Assembly: GCA_964411785.1 (NCBI GenBank)
Contig: CAYPMJ010000009.1
Span: 1-30,439, forward strand
Source: RUG626 sp964411785
GTDB taxonomy: Bacteria > Bacillota > Clostridia > Oscillospirales > Oscillospiraceae
Direction of reading: 5' to 3'
Length of the DNA: 30,439 nt
In this document: positions 7,088 through 16,115 of the stretch, in pieces
Position numbering within the stretch: the stretch's first letter is position 1
Layout: each line of letters starts with the position of its first letter
Made by a program: the position numbers and the translations under genes
The notes under the pieces: model-generated
What the model saw: the letters and a program-made list of their open reading frames with translations, nothing else
Told to the model about the DNA's origin: nothing
The model's database searches: none

Positions 7088-9607
7088 TTACTCCTGCTCC
7101 TCAGGTTCTTCATCTGACTTCTGCTCAGGCTCAGGGGCAGTGACTGCAAGTGACAGAAGACGCGCTCCCTCAGAGACCCGCATCAGTCTCACGCCCTGTG
7201 TGGCGCGGCCAAAAACCGAGATACTACCGACGCTGGTGCGGATTATAGTCCCGTCGTCAGAGAGGAGAAGAACATCGTGTTCCTCATCCACAATCTCGAT
7301 TCCCGCCACAGGTCCGGTCTTGTCGGTCACATTGTAATTCTTTATTCCCATACCCCCGCGCCTCTGAGGGGTGCCGTCTGAACCACGGATATACTCCTCT
7401 ATTGGCGTGCGTTTTCCATAGCCCTTTTCGGTTATTGTCAGCAGCATCCCCTGAGGTCTGGCGTTCACTGCGCCTATTACAAAATCTCCCTCTCTGAGAC
7501 GTATACCACGCACGCCCATCGCCTCACGGCCCATTGTCCGCACATCATTTTCGTTAAAGCATATGGCATAGCCAAGATGCGTCGCTATCAGTATATTATC
7601 ATCGCCCTGTGTCTCACAGACAGATATGAGTGAATCCCCATCCTCCAGCGTCAGTGCCTTAAGACCGTTCTGGCGGATATTTTTAAAGGACGAACCCTGG
7701 AGACGCTTCACTGTCCCGTGGAGCGTAACCATGAAGAGGCACCTGTTATCTGTCTCTATGTCGCTGGTGTTTATCATGGCTGTGACCTTCTCCCCGGGGT
7801 CTAAAGGCAGGACATTTACTATATTTGTACCCTTACTTGTGCGGCTGGCTTCCGGAATATTATATCCCTTCTTCCGGAACACTCTCCCTCTGCTCGTGAA
7901 ACAGAGGATGTAATCGTGGGTGGAAGCTGTGAAAACAGTATGGACAAAATCCTCGTCTTTAAGACTCTGCGCTCTTATTCCCTTTCCTCCGCGCCCCTGG
8001 GATCTGTACTCTGAGACCGGCATTCTCTTTATATAGCCGTCTTTTGTCAGAGTGTAGACGGAGTTCTCCTCCTCTATCAGATCCTCTATGTCTATCTCGT
8101 CCTCCACATCCTGAATCTCTGTCATGCGGTCATTGCCGTATTTATCCCGGATCTCCGTCAGCTCATCCTTCAATACTCCCTTTATCTTTTCAGGGTCCGC
8201 CAACAGCTCCTCATAGTATTTTATCTTTACCTGAAGATCGTTATATTCCGACTGCAGCTTCTCTCTGTCAAGTCCCTGGAGTCTTCTAAGCTGCATCTCA
8301 AGAATTGCCTGCGCTTGTATGTCATCGAATCCGAAGCGGGACATGAGGTTCTCTTTTGCGTTGTCATAGCTGCTTCTTATTATCCGTATGACTTCCTCTA
8401 TATTGTCCTGGGCCACTATCAGGCCCTCCAACAGATGCGCACGCTCCCGGGCTTTTCTCAGATCAAATCTCGTCCGCCTTGTTATTACATCCTCCTGGAA
8501 TGTGAGATATTCGTCAAGTATGTGTCTCAGAGACAATATTCGCGGCTGGGACTGATTTTCAACAAGCGCCAGCATGATTATTGATATGCTGACCTGGAGC
8601 GCCGTCTGGGTGAAAAGCTTATTCAGAACAACCTGAGGATTGGCGTCGCGCTTGAGCTCTATTACGATACGCATCCCGTTTCTGTCAGACTCGTCACGCA
8701 GGTCGGAAATTCCGTCAAGACGCTTATCCTTCACCTGTTCGGCTATATTCTTTATAAGCTGACGCTTGTTCACCTGATACGGAAGCTCAGAAACTATAAT
8801 GCGCGTACGCTTATCTCTGCCATACTCCTCAAATTCCGTTCTGGCGCGAACTGTTATCTTTCCGCGGCCTGTGGCATACGCCTGACGTATGCCGTTTCTG
8901 CCCATGATAATTCCCTTTGTGGGAAAGTCGGGGCCCGATATGTGCTGCAGCAGATCCGACAGCCCTGCCTCCGGGTTTTCAAGAACGCAGATACATGCGT
9001 TTATAACCTCCCGAAGATTATGCGGAGGAATATTTGTCGCCATGCCCACCGCGATTCCCGATGAGCCGTTGACGAGAAGATTCGGGAACCGGGACGGAAG
9101 GACCCTGGGCTCCTTTCTCGATTCATCGAAATTGGGGTCCCAGTCAACGGTATCCTTGTCAATGTCTCTGAGCATCTCATCGGCAATGCGCGACATGCGC
9201 GCCTCAGTATACCTGTATGCAGCGGGTGGATCTCCGTCTACAGAACCGAAGTTGCCGTGTCCGTCGATGAGCGGTGCGCGCATGGAGAAGTCCTGAGCCA
9301 TTCGCACCAGCGCGTCATACACTGAGGCGTCGCCGTGCGGGTGATAGTGACCTAACACATCACCGACAGCCGTGGCGCATTTCTTATACGGATTCTGGTG
9401 TGTGAGTCCTCCCTCATACATGGAATACAGTATTCTTCGGTGTACCGGTTTAAGACCGTCCCTGGCGTCAGGGAGCGCTCTGCCGATTATGACCGACATC
9501 GCGTAGTCCCTGTAGCTGTCCTCCATCTCCTTCACTAAACCGGATTCCGTTATCACCTGTTCAGGAAACGCGATATCCTCGGGCTTGTAATCTCTGTTAT
9601 GTGCCAT
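7088..9607 (-). CDS. gyrA: DNA gyrase subunit A
   Basis: Breakage-reunion subunit of the A2B2 gyrase that introduces negative supercoils. The 839-residue product has the N-terminal winged-helix/tower region with catalytic Tyr133 in the AAYRYTEARM block, then the C-terminal DNA-wrapping domain with GyrA box QRRGGMG (canonical form QRRGGKG), marking it as gyrase rather than topoisomerase IV. It ends in an acidic tail. In the quinolone-resistance-determining region the sequence is HPHGDASVYDALVRMAQ, so the position equivalent to E. coli Ser83 is Ala94, while the Asp87 equivalent (Asp98) is kept. The ATG is preceded by GAGGG on the minus strand. It lies 64 bases downstream of gyrB and is the last gene of the block. 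Confidence 0.97.
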   Translation of the reverse strand: MAHNRDYKPEDIAFPEQVITESGLVKEMEDSYRDYAMSVIIGRALPDARDGLKPVHRRILYSMYEGGLTHQNPYKKCATAVGDVLGHYHPHGDASVYDALVRMAQDFSMRAPLIDGHGNFGSVDGDPPAAYRYTEARMSRIADEMLRDIDKDTVDWDPNFDESRKEPRVLPSRFPNLLVNGSSGIAVGMATNIPPHNLREVINACICVLENPEAGLSDLLQHISGPDFPTKGIIMGRNGIRQAYATGRGKITVRARTEFEEYGRDKRTRIIVSELPYQVNKRQLIKNIAEQVKDKRLDGISDLRDESDRNGMRIVIELKRDANPQVVLNKLFTQTALQVSISIIMLALVENQSQPRILSLRHILDEYLTFQEDVITRRTRFDLRKARERAHLLEGLIVAQDNIEEVIRIIRSSYDNAKENLMSRFGFDDIQAQAILEMQLRRLQGLDREKLQSEYNDLQVKIKYYEELLADPEKIKGVLKDELTEIRDKYGNDRMTEIQDVEDEIDIEDLIEEENSVYTLTKDGYIKRMPVSEYRSQGRGGKGIRAQSLKDEDFVHTVFTASTHDYILCFTSRGRVFRKKGYNIPEASRTSKGTNIVNVLPLDPGEKVTAMINTSDIETDNRCLFMVTLHGTVKRLQGSSFKNIRQNGLKALTLEDGDSLISVCETQGDDNILIATHLGYAICFNENDVRTMGREAMGVRGIRLREGDFVIGAVNARPQGMLLTITEKGYGKRTPIEEYIRGSDGTPQRRGGMGIKNYNVTDKTGPVAGIEIVDEEHDVLLLSDDGTIIRTSVGSISVFGRATQGVRLMRVSEGARLLSLAVTAPEPEQKSDEEPEEQE

Positions 9608-9671
9608 GAGCTTCCCTCACTTTTCTGAAGCGTCCGTTTCGCCATGCGGCGTACAGGGACGCGATTTATTA

Positions 9672-11621
9672 TCAGATATCCAGATTTACCGCATATTTCG
9701 CATTCGTCTCGATCCATTCCTTCCTTGGACCTACTTCCTCGCCCATCAGTACGGTAAATACCTGGTCCGCCATTACAGCGTCGTCAAGCGTTATACGCCT
9801 GAGCGTCCGTCTCTCAGGATCCATTGTCGTCTCCCACAGCTCATGAGGATCCATCTCTCCTAAGCCTTTGAAGCGGTTTATGTCCACCTTCGCGTTAGGG
9901 TTGTCACCACGAAGCTGGGCGGATATTCTGTCCCGCTCCTGATCCGAGTAGGCAACTTTAGTTGTTTTGCCCCTTGTGAGCTTGTAGAGAGGAGGAACGG
10001 CGGAATATACGTATCCGTTTTCTATAAGCGGCCTCATATATCGGAAGAAAAACGTCAGCAGCAGTGTCCTTATATGTGCCCCGTCCACATCGGCATCAGC
10101 CATTATTATAATCTTGTGATAACGGAGCTTCTCAATATTGAATTCATCCCCTATGCCCGCGCCCAGAGCGACAATCATCGGGTAGAGCTTGTCGTTTCCG
10201 TATATTTTATCCGCTCTCGCCTTCTCGACGTTCAGCATCTTGCCCCACATGGATAGAATCGCCTGAAATCTGCTGTCACGGCCCTGAATTGCTGATCCTG
10301 CCGCGGAGTCACCCTCCACAATGTATATCTCGCACAGCGACGGGTCCCGTTCATTGCAGTCCTGAAGCTTGTCAGGCATCTGCCCTGACTCAAGTCCAGT
10401 CTTCCGTCTGACTGACTCCCTGGCCTTCCTTGCGGCCTCTCTTGCCCGTGACGCGGTCATGGCCTTGTCAAGTATCGCCTTTGACGCCGCCGGATTCTCC
10501 TCTAAGAATATCTCAAGCTGCTCTGAGACTATACTGTCCACAAGTGAACGTATCTCAGCGTTTCCGAGCTTTGTCTTGGTCTGGCCCTCAAACTGCGCGT
10601 CCACCAGCTTCACAGATATCACCGCCGACAGACCTTCCCTGCAATCCTCGCCGGACAGCTTCTCCTCGCCCTTCAATACGCCCGTTTTAACTCCGTATGC
10701 GTTAAGTGCCCTTGTCAGCGCTGTTTTGAAGCCTGTCTCGTGCATTCCGCCCTCGGGGGTGTGTATGTTATTTGCAAATGAGACGATAAGCTCATTGTAG
10801 CCGTCGTTATACTGAAATGCGATCTCGGCAATTGAGTCATGCCTTCCGCCGGACATGTACACCACGTCGCTGTGAACCGGCGTCTTATTTCGGTTTAAAT
10901 ACTCCACAAACTGCCTGATGCCGCCCTCGTAGTGCATTGTATCGCGGATCCCGTCTTCGGTCCGCTCATCGGCAATGGTGATCCGAAGACCTGCATTTAA
11001 AAACGCCTGCTCCTGCATGCGTTTGTGGAGAGTCTCGTAGTCAAAGACAGTCTCGTCGAATATCTCGCTGTCAGGCTTGAAGGTGACGGTGGTTCCCGTT
11101 CCGGTCGTCTCGCCCACAACTTTTATAGGCTCTGTTATCTCTCCGCGGGAGAACTTCATTTCGTATATTTTCCCGTTCTTCTTGACCTGAACTGTCAGCC
11201 ACTCAGACAGCGCGTTTACAACAGACGCGCCGACGCCGTGCAGTCCACCTGATACCTTGTATCCCCCGCCTCCGAATTTTCCTCCCGCGTGAAGTACTGT
11301 ATAAACCACCTCAAGGGCACTCTTCCCGGTCTGCTGCTGTATGTCCACGGGAATCCCGCGCCCGTTGTCTGTGACTGTTATCGTATCGCCGGGGTTTATT
11401 GTGACTGTTATCTCGGTGCAATAGCCCGCCAGTGCCTCATCTATTGAGTTATCTACTATCTCGTAAACCAGGTGGTGCAGTCCCGATGTCGAGGTGGAGC
11501 CGATGTACATCCCAGGCCGCTTTCGCACTGCTTCCAGTCCCTCCAGAACCTGGATCTGGCTGGCGTCATATTCTGTAGTTATCTTCTCGGTTATCTCAAT
11601 GGAATCTATCAGTTCCGCCAT
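9672..11621 (-). CDS. gyrB: DNA gyrase subunit B
   Basis: ATPase subunit of gyrase, 649 residues, the usual size for Gram-positive GyrB. The GHKL ATPase domain shows YEIVDNSIDEA at 53-63 with the catalytic Glu and the Asn that binds magnesium, DNGRGIP at 85-91, and GLHGVG at 126-131. The Toprim domain shows EGDSAAG and DADVDGAHIRTL. The segment AILSMWGKMLNVEKAR replaces the common LPLRGK/LPLKGK with a Trp, which I believe is a usual variant in related clostridia. Start ATG 11621 has GGAGCC upstream on the minus strand. It lies between remB and gyrA in the same transcription direction. Confidence 0.97.
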   Translation of the reverse strand: MAELIDSIEITEKITTEYDASQIQVLEGLEAVRKRPGMYIGSTSTSGLHHLVYEIVDNSIDEALAGYCTEITVTINPGDTITVTDNGRGIPVDIQQQTGKSALEVVYTVLHAGGKFGGGGYKVSGGLHGVGASVVNALSEWLTVQVKKNGKIYEMKFSRGEITEPIKVVGETTGTGTTVTFKPDSEIFDETVFDYETLHKRMQEQAFLNAGLRITIADERTEDGIRDTMHYEGGIRQFVEYLNRNKTPVHSDVVYMSGGRHDSIAEIAFQYNDGYNELIVSFANNIHTPEGGMHETGFKTALTRALNAYGVKTGVLKGEEKLSGEDCREGLSAVISVKLVDAQFEGQTKTKLGNAEIRSLVDSIVSEQLEIFLEENPAASKAILDKAMTASRAREAARKARESVRRKTGLESGQMPDKLQDCNERDPSLCEIYIVEGDSAAGSAIQGRDSRFQAILSMWGKMLNVEKARADKIYGNDKLYPMIVALGAGIGDEFNIEKLRYHKIIIMADADVDGAHIRTLLLTFFFRYMRPLIENGYVYSAVPPLYKLTRGKTTKVAYSDQERDRISAQLRGDNPNAKVDINRFKGLGEMDPHELWETTMDPERRTLRRITLDDAVMADQVFTVLMGEEVGPRKEWIETNAKYAVNLDI

Positions 11622-11645
11622 GAAAAGGCTCCTTCCGTAATAAGT

Positions 11646-11912
11646 TTATACCAGCTTGCCCGGGACAAATCCGCTTCTGTTCTTCAGCGTCGACGTCTCA
11701 AGCTGGCTCAGGAAAACAGTCTGTCTCTTCCCGTTGTGACAGAGAATGAAGGATTTTGGTATTCCCGCTCCGGCGTTCTCAACTTCCCCGGCCTTTTCAG
11801 CGGCGCTGAGAAATTTTCTCGTTGTTTTTGACCAGGATGAGTTGTCCAGGTCGAAAATACCAATCACACTGTCTTCCCATATAAGTACATCCTGTCCTGC
11901 ATATAAATACAT
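11646..11912 (-). CDS. remB: RemB-like DUF370 protein
   Basis: An 88-residue protein beginning MYLYAGQDVLIWEDSVIGIFD, the DUF370 pattern. The location between recF and gyrB matches B. subtilis remB (yaaB), reported as a regulator of extracellular-matrix genes; RemA-family paralogues bind DNA as oligomers. I take the ATG at 11912 because GAGAGGG lies just upstream; a GTG nine bases earlier is in frame. Function here is inferred from family and position only. The block AGEVENAGAGIPKSFILC carries the conserved basic and small residues. It forms part of the recF-remB-gyrB-gyrA transcription unit. Confidence 0.85.
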   Translation of the reverse strand: MYLYAGQDVLIWEDSVIGIFDLDNSSWSKTTRKFLSAAEKAGEVENAGAGIPKSFILCHNGKRQTVFLSQLETSTLKNRSGFVPGKLV

Positions 11913-11940
11913 CGCTGTCACCCTCTCATCAGATCTAAGA

Positions 11941-13041
11941 TCAGAGTATCTCTCCGTTGGCTATCCTTATGACCTTGCCTCCGGTGCGTTCGGCTATGCG
12001 GTCGTCCTCGCAGCAGGTGATGAACACCTGACCTCCGCCTATGCGGTTTAATATGAAGTCCTGCCTCCCGGAGTCCAGTTCAGATAATACGTCGTCAAGC
12101 AGCAGCACAGGGTACTCCCCGAGATGCGAGAAGTACGCCTCCCTCTCTGCCAGCTTAATGGAGAGCGCCGCTGTCCTCGCCTGGCCCTGGGATGCAAAGC
12201 TTCTGGCGGGAGAGCCGTTTATCAGCACCTCCAGGTCGTCCTTATGAGCGCCCGTCAGGCAAAGACCGGATGCTCTCTCCGCCGCCCGGTGTTTTTCCAG
12301 GTGCTCAAGGAGCCCTGGAAGCAGCTCCGCAGCCGGTCTTTTAGGGTCATCTATGGTAGATACTGTCCTGTACGTTATTTCAAGCTTTTCCCCTCCGGAG
12401 AATTCTCCGTGTATCCTTGCCGCCTCAGGTGCGAGGCGCTCTATAAACAGCGCTCTGTAGTGTATGATCTCCGCACTCATCTGACAGAGCCGGTAGTCGT
12501 ATTCATCCAGCATGCCAAGCAGCGACGGCTTCTCATTTGAGTCCCGGAGGATTCTTGTCTTTCCCTCCAGCGATTTTGAAAATTCACGCAGTGCAGCTGC
12601 GTATCTTGGCCGCAGCTGCGATATGGCAAGGTCCATCAGCTTCCGTCTCTGCGCTGCTCCTCCGCGGATGAGCTCCAGGTCCTCCGGACAGAAAAGTACC
12701 GCTGCGAAACAGTTGGACAGTTCCGCAGCTGTCCTGAGCTTTACCCCGTTTACAGTCATTGTTCTGCGTTTTCCTGTCTGAATGAAAAAATCAAGCTTTC
12801 TCGCCCTTCCAGATGCCTCGCCTTCCGCCATAAGTCTTGCAGATTCACTGCCGAAGCTTATTACCTCCCTGTCTGATCTGGCTCTGAAGGATCTGCCTGA
12901 ACAGAGAATGTACAGCGCCTCAAGCAGATTTGTTTTTCCCTGGGCGTTATCTCCTAAAATTACGTTCGTATCCCCTGAGAAGACAGCCTTTGCAAGCTTA
13001 TAGTTCCGGAAGTTTTCAAGCCTGACTGACTCAATGAACAT
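11941..13041 (-). CDS. recF: DNA replication and repair protein RecF
   Basis: SMC-like ATPase of the RecFOR pathway that loads RecA at gaps and stalled forks. At 366 residues it is full length. The N-terminal MFIESVRLENFRNY leads into Walker A GDNAQGKT (30-37). The C-terminal half has the RecF signature TGAHKDDLEV, a signature-motif region FASQGQARTAALSIKLAE, and Walker B with D-loop LLLDDVLSELDSG. Its ATG overlaps the last bases of yaaA by 11 bases, with GAGGT upstream, so the two are translationally coupled. The gene order is that of Firmicutes origins. Confidence 0.96.
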   Translation of the reverse strand: MFIESVRLENFRNYKLAKAVFSGDTNVILGDNAQGKTNLLEALYILCSGRSFRARSDREVISFGSESARLMAEGEASGRARKLDFFIQTGKRRTMTVNGVKLRTAAELSNCFAAVLFCPEDLELIRGGAAQRRKLMDLAISQLRPRYAAALREFSKSLEGKTRILRDSNEKPSLLGMLDEYDYRLCQMSAEIIHYRALFIERLAPEAARIHGEFSGGEKLEITYRTVSTIDDPKRPAAELLPGLLEHLEKHRAAERASGLCLTGAHKDDLEVLINGSPARSFASQGQARTAALSIKLAEREAYFSHLGEYPVLLLDDVLSELDSGRQDFILNRIGGGQVFITCCEDDRIAERTGGKVIRIANGEIL

Positions 13042-13288
13042 TTCCGTCCGCTACCTCAAATTGCCTTCCGTTTACCAGAACCTTGTCCCCCACGCGGAGC
13101 TTTTTCCCCCTCTGACAGCAGACCTCCCCGTTCACCCTGGTCTTTCCCTCCGAGATCACAAGCTTCGCCTCCCCGCCGGTTCCGACTTCGTTTGCAAGCT
13201 TCAGAAAGGAGTCCAGCTTTATATAGTCTGTGGTGACAGGGATTCTCGTTATCTTTTCCTTTGGCCTCATGATGATCTTAGTCTTCAT
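13031..13288 (-). CDS. yaaA: S4-domain protein YaaA (RlbA)
   Basis: Small S4-type RNA-binding protein of 85 residues in the place where B. subtilis has yaaA, between dnaN and recF. The S4 fold is visible in IKLDSFLKLANEVGTGGEAKLVISEGKTRVNG followed by RRGKKLR-like QRGKKLRVGDKVLVNG. It is longer at the N-terminus than B. subtilis YaaA (71 residues) by about 14 residues. A later ATG at 13270 (MRPK) is a possible alternative start. It overlaps dnaN by 11 bases and recF by 11 bases, so all three are coupled. The molecular role is not well established; a ribosome-related role has been proposed for the family. Confidence 0.88.
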   Translation of the reverse strand: MKTKIIMRPKEKITRIPVTTDYIKLDSFLKLANEVGTGGEAKLVISEGKTRVNGEVCCQRGKKLRVGDKVLVNGRQFEVADGNVH

Positions 13289-14393
13289 TGGATCTCAGCC
13301 TCACAGGAAGTATCATATAAAGGAAATTGCGGCTTCCGTCCACCGGCGTAATCACGCAGGGAGATACGCTTGTGGATATCTGCATCTTGAGGTCGTCAGA
13401 TGGCGCGGCGCGGAGCGCGTCAAGGATATATCTGTTGTTGAAGCCTATCTCCAGATCCTCGCCGTCCCCCGTGACGCTGCACTCATCGCTGGCTTTTCCC
13501 AACGTCGTGGAGGCCGACACCTTAAGGAGGTCCTTCGTGAACAGAAATCTAACCGGACTTTTGAACTTATCGCTGATTATCAGTGAGACCCGTTCTACCG
13601 AACTTGTCAGAGCCTTTCTGTCCACCTCGACGCTGTACTTGCTGTTCGGCGGTATTGATTTTCTGTAGTTAAGAAACTCACCCTCAAGCCGCCTTGAGAT
13701 AAGGACATTGCTGCCGATTGTGAACATTATGTGTTTTGCGCCCAATGTGATTTTAACCAGTTCATCGCTTTCTGAAGCAATTTTTTCTACTTCCGCCAGC
13801 GCCGTACCCGGGACGACAAAGCTCGTTTTCTCCGTCTCCGTCTTGTCGACATCCTCACATCTCAGCGCAAGGCGGTAGCCGTCCACAGCGACGATCGTCA
13901 GCGCTCCGTCCTCAACCTCAAAGAGCGCTCCGGTGTGTATCGGGCGAGCCTCGTTGTCCGATACGGCAAAGTTTGTCTGTCTTATCATTGCTCCGATGGT
14001 GCGTTCCTTCATGTAGATGGAATTTTGCGTTTCAACATTCGGAAGCTCCGGATATTCCTCCGGGGAGAGCCCCATTATGTCAAAGCCGCTCATTCCGCAC
14101 TGGATGCTGATCATATATCTCTCGTTTACGCTTATGTATACGATGTCGTCAGGCAGCTTCCGGACTATGTCCCCGAAGAGCTTCGCGTTTATTATGACGC
14201 TCCCGGGCTCCGTCACGTCCGCCGGGAAGGTGGATCGTATGCCTGTTTTCAGATCGTATCCGGTGATGGTTACGTTCTCGTTTGCCTCAAGGAGCAGCCC
14301 CTCAAGCGCCGATACGGCGCTTTTTGCCGCTGCCGCTCTTGATGAGACGGTAATAGCAGAGGCCAGCAGGCCTTTTTCACAGGAAAATTTCAT
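13278..14393 (-). CDS. dnaN: DNA polymerase III sliding clamp (beta subunit)
   Basis: The ring-shaped processivity clamp of the replicase, 371 residues, with three tandem clamp domains that form a homodimer. I use the ATG at 14393 (MKFSCEKGLL), which has GAGGT just upstream and aligns with DnaN N-termini; the reading frame stays open for another 53 codons upstream, but that part lies in the origin spacer and is not protein-like. Recognisable blocks are RPILTGVLF-like RPIHTGALFEVEDG, VAVDGYRLALR and the C-terminal end LYMILPVRL. It is the first gene downstream of the dnaA-dnaN spacer and heads the dnaN-yaaA-recF-remB-gyrB-gyrA run. Confidence 0.97.
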   Translation of the reverse strand: MKFSCEKGLLASAITVSSRAAAAKSAVSALEGLLLEANENVTITGYDLKTGIRSTFPADVTEPGSVIINAKLFGDIVRKLPDDIVYISVNERYMISIQCGMSGFDIMGLSPEEYPELPNVETQNSIYMKERTIGAMIRQTNFAVSDNEARPIHTGALFEVEDGALTIVAVDGYRLALRCEDVDKTETEKTSFVVPGTALAEVEKIASESDELVKITLGAKHIMFTIGSNVLISRRLEGEFLNYRKSIPPNSKYSVEVDRKALTSSVERVSLIISDKFKSPVRFLFTKDLLKVSASTTLGKASDECSVTGDGEDLEIGFNNRYILDALRAAPSDDLKMQISTSVSPCVITPVDGSRNFLYMILPVRLRSNED

Positions 14394-14400
14394 TATTTGA

Positions 14401-14627
14401 CCTCGTTTCTTTTCTCGCTTCCGTTTTATGAGAGATAGTATATTATTTTGTAGAAGCAGTAGAAGTAGTGAGACAAAAGCTGTGGAAAACCGCGAATCCC
14501 GGCTGTCCGGCTTGAGTTCGTGGTTCTTAAAGCCTGTTGAAAGCTTGTACATGTTTTCAACAGTTTCCAGGGCATCGTAAGTTTTCCACAGAAGCTGACA
14601 GTTGAAAGATGTTAATGGTGGATAAAG
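14401..14627. other. Predicted oriC unwinding region (dnaA-dnaN spacer)
   Basis: In the direction of dnaA transcription (right to left) the spacer holds DnaA-box-like 9-mers GGTGGATAA (14617-14625), TTTTCCACA (14582-14590) and TGTGGAAAA (14481-14489), each one mismatch from TTATCCACA or its complement. An 11-12 base gap follows, then a run of trinucleotides TAG-AAG-CAG-TAG-AAG-TAG (14451-14468), then an AT-rich tract (about 14425-14450). That is the order DnaA-box, DnaA-trio, unwinding element described for the basal unwinding system of B. subtilis, which also lies between dnaA and dnaN. A 9-base inverted repeat CTGTTGAAA/TTTCAACAG lies at 14534-14563. Confidence 0.75.
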
Positions 14628-15944
14628 TCAGTTCCTGGCGTTTATGGTCGCGGTGATATCCCGTATCATCTGCGCGAACTCCTCTGAGGACGCGATGCTC
14701 TTTTCAATCTTCTGAATTGAGGACAGCACGGTGGTGTGGTCCCGTCCCTCAAATATGTTTCCAATGTCCTGCAGTGAGAGGTTTGTGAGCAGTCTTATCT
14801 GGTACATGGCTATCTGTCTGGCAAGGGCAGTGTTTCGTGTCCGACGCTGTCCGCGCAGCTCGTCTCCTGAGAGATTAAAATATTTGGCCGTCTCATCAAT
14901 TATTTCATCGGGCGTCGGGATGTACGCCGTCTTCTCCCTGAACATGTCCTTAAGCTCCCTTGCCACGGAGGCGACGGTTATCTTGTCCTCCATCATGTCC
15001 CGGTAGGCGCGTATCTTCTTTACTGCTCCCTCAAGCTGCCTGACATTAGCGGTTATGTTCTGGGCTATGTAGTCAGACACCTCATCAGGCAGTACAAGAC
15101 CTAACTGAAGAGATTTATTCTTGATTATTGCTATTCTTGTCTCGTAGTCCGGCTTTTGTATGTCTGTCAGAAGTCCCGATTCAAACCGTGTGCGCAGTCT
15201 TTCGGTGAGCAGAGGCATCTCAGACGGCGGGCGGTCGGACGCAAAAACCATCTGCTTGTGGGCCTCGTGCAGCGTGTTGAAGGTGTGGAAGCCCTCCTCC
15301 TGAGATGAGTCGGTGGCGGATATTGACTGTATGTCGTCCATGAGAAACAGATCGGCGCTGCGGTATTTTTCACGGAACTCCACGTTCTTGCCGTTGCGTA
15401 TGGATGTGATGAGCTCGTTCATGAAATCCCTCGTGCGGACAAAGACTATGTTGTACTCCGGATGGCGTCGTCGTACCTCATGCATTATGGCGTAAAGCAG
15501 ATGCGTCTTTCCAAGTCCGGAATCCCCGTAGATGAACAGCGGGTTATATATTTTCGTCTTTTCCTGTGCCACTGCCATTGCAGCAGCGTGGGCCAGCTTG
15601 TTTGACGGCCCTACAACGAAGTTATCGAAGGTATACTCCTCGCTGTCTGTGGGTACAGCGGTCTCCTCGCCGGCGCCCTCGGCAGCTGCTGCGATCCCCT
15701 CTTGTCCAACGAGCTGTACATTCAGATCTCCTCCGAATATCTCGCTTACTGACTCCTTTATTGTTGAAAGGAAGCGATTCTGGATAACGCCGCGCTTGAA
15801 ATCCGACGGCACCATGAGAATCAAGGTGTCGCTTGTGATGTCCAATATCTGGCATTCATCAAACCAGGTATTTATAGCAACTGGGGTGAGCTTTGCCTTT
15901 AAGAGCTCCAGCATCCCGGTCCATACGTCCTCTACGGAGTTCAT
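14628..15944 (-). CDS. dnaA: Chromosomal replication initiator protein DnaA
   Basis: AAA+ initiator that binds DnaA boxes and melts the origin. The ATG at 15944 (438 residues, MNSVEDVWTGML) follows AAAGGAAGAG; a GTG six codons earlier is in frame but overlaps that binding site. Domain I covers about 1-80 and a short low-complexity Ala/Glu linker follows (84-100). The AAA+ core has Walker A GDSGLGKT (140-147) and Walker B LFLMDD (199-204). A helix-turn-helix domain IV ends with the signature GRDHTTVLSSIQKIE. The Walker B region reads DIQSISATDSSQEE where the common form is DIQFLAGKEQTQEE, a small divergence in an otherwise typical protein. It has its own promoter at 16008-16036. Confidence 0.97.
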   Translation of the reverse strand: MNSVEDVWTGMLELLKAKLTPVAINTWFDECQILDITSDTLILMVPSDFKRGVIQNRFLSTIKESVSEIFGGDLNVQLVGQEGIAAAAEGAGEETAVPTDSEEYTFDNFVVGPSNKLAHAAAMAVAQEKTKIYNPLFIYGDSGLGKTHLLYAIMHEVRRRHPEYNIVFVRTRDFMNELITSIRNGKNVEFREKYRSADLFLMDDIQSISATDSSQEEGFHTFNTLHEAHKQMVFASDRPPSEMPLLTERLRTRFESGLLTDIQKPDYETRIAIIKNKSLQLGLVLPDEVSDYIAQNITANVRQLEGAVKKIRAYRDMMEDKITVASVARELKDMFREKTAYIPTPDEIIDETAKYFNLSGDELRGQRRTRNTALARQIAMYQIRLLTNLSLQDIGNIFEGRDHTTVLSSIQKIEKSIASSEEFAQMIRDITATINARN

Positions 15945-16007
15945 TCTCTCTCTTCCTTTCACTTTAAGTGGCTGAAGGGCGTGGTAAGTCGGCGAATCAA
16001 TTAATCC

Positions 16008-16036
16008 ATTCTATCAGAAAAGGCAGCTTTTTGCAA
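16008..16036 (-). promoter_or_regulatory. Sigma-A promoter of dnaA
   Basis: On the minus strand, TTGCAA (16031-16036) and TAGAAT (16008-16013) are separated by exactly 17 bases, 64 bases upstream of the dnaA start. I saw no DnaA box close enough to suggest autoregulation at this promoter. Confidence 0.7.
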
Positions 16037-16059
16037 GCAGAACGGTCTCTTTAACCTGA

Positions 16060-16090
16060 CATAAAAAGCGGCAGAAAGCCGCTTTTTATG
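16060..16090. terminator. Terminator after the rex-SLH operon
   Basis: The perfect 13-base stem CATAAAAAGCGGC (16060-16072) with its complement (16078-16090) encloses a 5-base loop. In the minus direction the hairpin ends in TTTTT. It separates the rex/SLH transcript from the dnaA promoter immediately beyond it. Confidence 0.88.
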
Positions 16091-16115
16091 TTAGATAAGT
16101 TGATTTTTCATGCGG

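Noticed and set aside
14394..14552. 53-codon upstream extension of dnaN
   Set aside because: It covers the predicted origin elements, is low-complexity (poly-Leu), and DnaN normally begins at MKFSCEKG with GAGGT upstream.
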